DNA of 7,681 nucleotides from Comamonadaceae bacterium (GTDB taxonomy: Bacteria; Pseudomonadota; Gammaproteobacteria; Burkholderiales; Burkholderiaceae_C), in contig CANGMW010000122.1 of the NCBI GenBank assembly GCA_947454695.1, positions 1-7,681 on the forward strand, in the 5' to 3' direction. Positions 5,431-7,681 of this stretch are shown here, piece after piece; the first letter of the stretch is position 1; every line of letters starts with the position of its first letter. The translations under genes were made by a program, and so were the position numbers. The notes beneath the pieces are model-generated. The model had not been told where the DNA came from, did no database searches, and saw nothing but the letters and a program-made list of their open reading frames with translations.

Positions 5431-7224
5431 ATGACACGTTCCAAGGCTACTGGCCTTTCATCTGACATCCATTACCAGGTGCGTTTGCACGATGTCAACG
5501 CGCACTTGTTTGAAGTGACGCTGACCGTGCCGCGCCCGGCTGCGCTGCAAACGGTGAGCTTGCCCGTCTGGATTCCCGGCAGCTACCTGATCCGCGAATT
5601 TGCACGTCACCTGCAAGAACTGCGCGCCACCCAAAAGGGCCGCAACGTCGCTCTGCAGCAGCTGGATAAATGCACCTGGCAAATGGATTGCCAAGCCGAC
5701 CAAGCGCTCACCCTGCGCTACCAGGTTTACGCCCTGGACAATTCGGTGCGTACCGCGTGGCTGGACAGCGAACGCGCTTTTTTCAACAACACCAGCCTGT
5801 GTCTGCGTGTCCACGGCCAAGAAGACTCGCCGCACGAGTTGGAGATACTGGACTCGCCCGCGAGCAGCCGCTGGTCGGTCGCCACCGGCTTGTCACCGCG
5901 CAAAGTCAATACGCGAGGTTTTGGTGTTTACCGCGCCGAGCATTACGACGAACTGGTGGACTGCCCCGTTGAAATGGGTGCTTTTTGGAGTGGCCAATTC
6001 AAAGCCGGCGGCATTGCCCACCGCTTTGTGGTGGCTGGTGCTGCACCCTCGTTCGATGGGGCGCGCTTGTTGGCAGATGCGCAGAAAATTTGTGCCAGCG
6101 CCATTGATTTCTGGCACCCGCCCACCGCAGGCGCCCGCGCCCGGACCAAGCCACCTTTCAAGAGCTACACCTTCCTGCTCAACGCGGTGGACGATGCTTA
6201 CGGCGGTTTAGAGCATCGCAATTCCACCGCCCTCATCTGCACGCGCAAGGACTTGCCGCGCACGGGCGTGACCAAAGCCAGCGAGGGCTACACCACCTTG
6301 CTCGGGCTGATCAGCCATGAGTATTTCCACACCTGGAATGTCAAGCGCCTGCGTCCTGCCGAATTCGCGCGCTACGACTACACACAGGAGAACTACACCG
6401 AGCTGCTCTGGTTCTTTGAAGGCTTCACCAGTTATTACGACGATCTGCTCTTACGACGTGCGGGGCTGCTGGATGATGCGGGCTACTTGAAGCTGCTGAA
6501 CAAGACCATCAACCAAGTGCTGCAAACCCCGGGGCGCAAAGTCCAGACAGTGGCACAAGCCAGCCGCGATGCCTGGCTCAAATACTACCGTCAGGATGAA
6601 AACACGCCCAACGCCACGGTGAGCTACTACACCAAAGGCGCTTTGGTCGCTTTGTGCCTGGACCTCACATTGCGCTCGCAAGGCCAAGCCACTTTGGACG
6701 ATGTGATGCGCGCGTTGTGGCAGCGTTGTGCCGCCGGACCCATGACGCAAGATGATCTGCTGACGGTGCTCAAGGCGCTGAGCGGGCGCTCTTACGCCAG
6801 CGATTTGAATCGCTGGGTCCACAGCACGTCCGAGCTGCCGCTGAAAGATTTACTGACGCAACACGGCGTGCGCGTGCACGACGACCCCGCACAAACCGCT
6901 CAGCAACTGGGTCTGCGGGTGAGTGAAGGCGCGTCGATTCAGATCAAGACCGTGCTCTCGGGCAGCGTCGCCGAGAAAGCCGGCTTGTGCGCCGGCGATG
7001 AATGGTTGGGTGTCGAGGTGGGCAGCGGCACCAAGGCACAAGCCTGGCGCCTTGCCAAACTCGACGAGTTGAACTTGTATGCCGGTGCCTTCAAAAAAGT
7101 GCAGGCCTTGGTGAGCCGGGACAAGCGCTTGTTGCGCCTGCCGCTGACACTACCCGGCGCCGTCACCACCTGGCGACTAGCCGTGGCTGACGCGGCGGCC
7201 GTGACACGCTGGCTGACGCGCTAA
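5431..7224 (+). CDS. M61-family metallopeptidase with C-terminal PDZ domain (glycyl aminopeptidase-like)
   Basis: This 597-residue protein has the full M61 architecture: an N-terminal beta-rich domain (about residues 12-170, with LPVWIPGSYLIREFARHL), a thermolysin-like catalytic domain, and a PDZ domain (about 485-580, with IQIKTVLSGSVAEKAGLCAGDEW). The zinc site is HEYFH (296-300), with the third ligand probably Glu330 in WFFEGFTSYY. GGLEH, just upstream of it, is also typical of the family. Characterised relatives from Sphingomonas release N-terminal glycine and alanine. The natural substrate here is unknown. No signal peptide is visible, so a cytoplasmic site is suggested, although its operon neighbour DsbC is periplasmic. 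No good ribosome site precedes the ATG at 5431, and the 17-base gap after dsbC suggests coupled translation. No in-frame ATG, GTG or TTG lies between the dsbC stop and this ATG. The stop lies four bases from the convergent paaK stop. Confidence 0.92.
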   Translation: MTRSKATGLSSDIHYQVRLHDVNAHLFEVTLTVPRPAALQTVSLPVWIPGSYLIREFARHLQELRATQKGRNVALQQLDKCTWQMDCQADQALTLRYQVYALDNSVRTAWLDSERAFFNNTSLCLRVHGQEDSPHELEILDSPASSRWSVATGLSPRKVNTRGFGVYRAEHYDELVDCPVEMGAFWSGQFKAGGIAHRFVVAGAAPSFDGARLLADAQKICASAIDFWHPPTAGARARTKPPFKSYTFLLNAVDDAYGGLEHRNSTALICTRKDLPRTGVTKASEGYTTLLGLISHEYFHTWNVKRLRPAEFARYDYTQENYTELLWFFEGFTSYYDDLLLRRAGLLDDAGYLKLLNKTINQVLQTPGRKVQTVAQASRDAWLKYYRQDENTPNATVSYYTKGALVALCLDLTLRSQGQATLDDVMRALWQRCAAGPMTQDDLLTVLKALSGRSYASDLNRWVHSTSELPLKDLLTQHGVRVHDDPAQTAQQLGLRVSEGASIQIKTVLSGSVAEKAGLCAGDEWLGVEVGSGTKAQAWRLAKLDELNLYAGAFKKVQALVSRDKRLLRLPLTLPGAVTTWRLAVADAAAVTRWLTR

Positions 7225-7228
7225 CTCT

Positions 7229-7681
7229 TCAGACCTTGGTGTTGCGTAAATCGAGCACGCGCTTGGCTTTGCCCACGCTGCGCTCCACGCCCCCTTCGGG
7301 CCGCAATTCAACGTCCACACTGGAGCCGATGTAGACCTTGATCTCGTACTGCAGCTGCTTGGCTGCGGCACGCGCTTCCAGGCTATCAGGGGCCACGCCT
7401 GGGCGTGTTTCCACCACCACCTGCAAATCATCCATCGGGCCGTTGCGTCTCAAAACGCATTGGTAGTGCGGTGCGAGTTCGGCGCGCTTGAGGATCAGCT
7501 CTTCGATCTGGGTGGGGAACACGTTGACGCCACGCACAATCATCATGTCGTCGCTGCGCCCGGTGATTTTTTCCATGCGCCGCATCGTGCGGGTGGTGCC
7601 GGGCAGCAAGCGCGTCAGGTCGCGCGTTCGGTAGCGGATGATGGGCAGGGCCTCTTTGGTCAGGCTGGTGAGCACGAGTTC
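7229..7681 (-). CDS. paaK: Phenylacetate-CoA ligase, C-terminal part (5' end outside window)
   Basis: This is the last 150 residues of an AMP-forming CoA ligase that activates phenylacetate to phenylacetyl-CoA, the first step of aerobic phenylacetate breakdown. The visible part begins ELVLTSLTKEALPIIRYRTRDLT, in runs typical of PaaK: TKEALPIIRYRTRDL, then KITGRSDDMMIVRGVNVFP (the hinge and start of the mobile C-terminal domain), then FPTQIEE. The ending GKAKRVLDLR supplies the expected terminal lysine region. Full-length PaaK is about 430-440 residues, so roughly 280 are missing beyond the right edge. The frame is open to the last base, and the GTG at 7675 is internal. The gene is convergent with the M61 peptidase, with only four bases between stops. 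Upstream paa or ABC-transporter genes cannot be seen. A homologue acting on another aryl acid is possible. Confidence 0.93.
   Translation of the reverse strand, partial: ELVLTSLTKEALPIIRYRTRDLTRLLPGTTRTMRRMEKITGRSDDMMIVRGVNVFPTQIEELILKRAELAPHYQCVLRRNGPMDDLQVVVETRPGVAPDSLEARAAAKQLQYEIKVYIGSSVDVELRPEGGVERSVGKAKRVLDLRNTKV

Noticed and set aside
4802..5437. Long antisense open frame (211 codons) opposite dsbC
   Set aside because: It lies entirely over a clear dsbC with signal peptide and active site. Long antisense frames are common in GC-rich genes, and its product shows no recognisable domain.
5600..6211. 203-codon plus-strand open frame inside the M61 gene
   Set aside because: It is a shifted-frame shadow of the M61 N-terminal domain with an Arg/Pro/Trp-rich product typical of out-of-frame GC-rich DNA.
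7184..7220. 11-base direct repeat TGGCTGACGCG at 7184-7194 and 7210-7220
   Set aside because: It is short, has a 26-base period, is read in different codon phases at the end of the M61 gene and has no flanking mobile-element signs; chance in GC-rich DNA is enough.

Overview
The window looks like chromosomal DNA of a betaproteobacterium, most likely Burkholderiales and probably Comamonadaceae. The reasons are the protein styles (YcbX-type MOSC protein, UbiH-family hydroxylase, DsbC, M61-PDZ peptidase and PaaK) and the GC-rich third-position codon use of most genes. This placement is inference from sequence style; no database was searched. Coding density is very high: no gap between genes exceeds about 30 bases, and I see no tRNA, rRNA, CRISPR array, insertion sequence or origin.

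Layout. (1) Positions 2-2576, plus strand, hold the end of a probable operon. It contains an AMP-forming adenylate/acyl-CoA ligase cut by the left window edge, then a membrane-anchored class I methyltransferase-fold protein that resembles RquA (the rhodoquinone-forming enzyme) and overlaps the ligase by ATGA, then a small glycine-zipper lipoprotein. (2) Positions 2595-3536, minus strand, hold a MOSC-domain protein that converges on the lipoprotein gene. (3) Positions 3563-7224, plus strand, hold a UbiH/Coq6-family FAD monooxygenase, a periplasmic DsbC-type disulfide isomerase and an M61 peptidase with a C-terminal PDZ domain. They are closely spaced and probably cotranscribed. (4) Positions 7229-7681, minus strand, hold the C-terminal part of a phenylacetate-CoA ligase (PaaK) whose start lies beyond the right edge.

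How the genes may work together. Regions 2 to 4 look like ordinary core-genome genes. The left end is the accessory part and the best candidate for something undescribed: an activating enzyme of unknown substrate translationally coupled to an RquA-like protein. Authentic RquA converts ubiquinone to rhodoquinone and is not known to need a partner ligase. The ligase gene is visibly AT-richer than everything to its right, which suggests a different history. The genes upstream of position 1 would decide whether this is the tail of a biosynthetic cluster.
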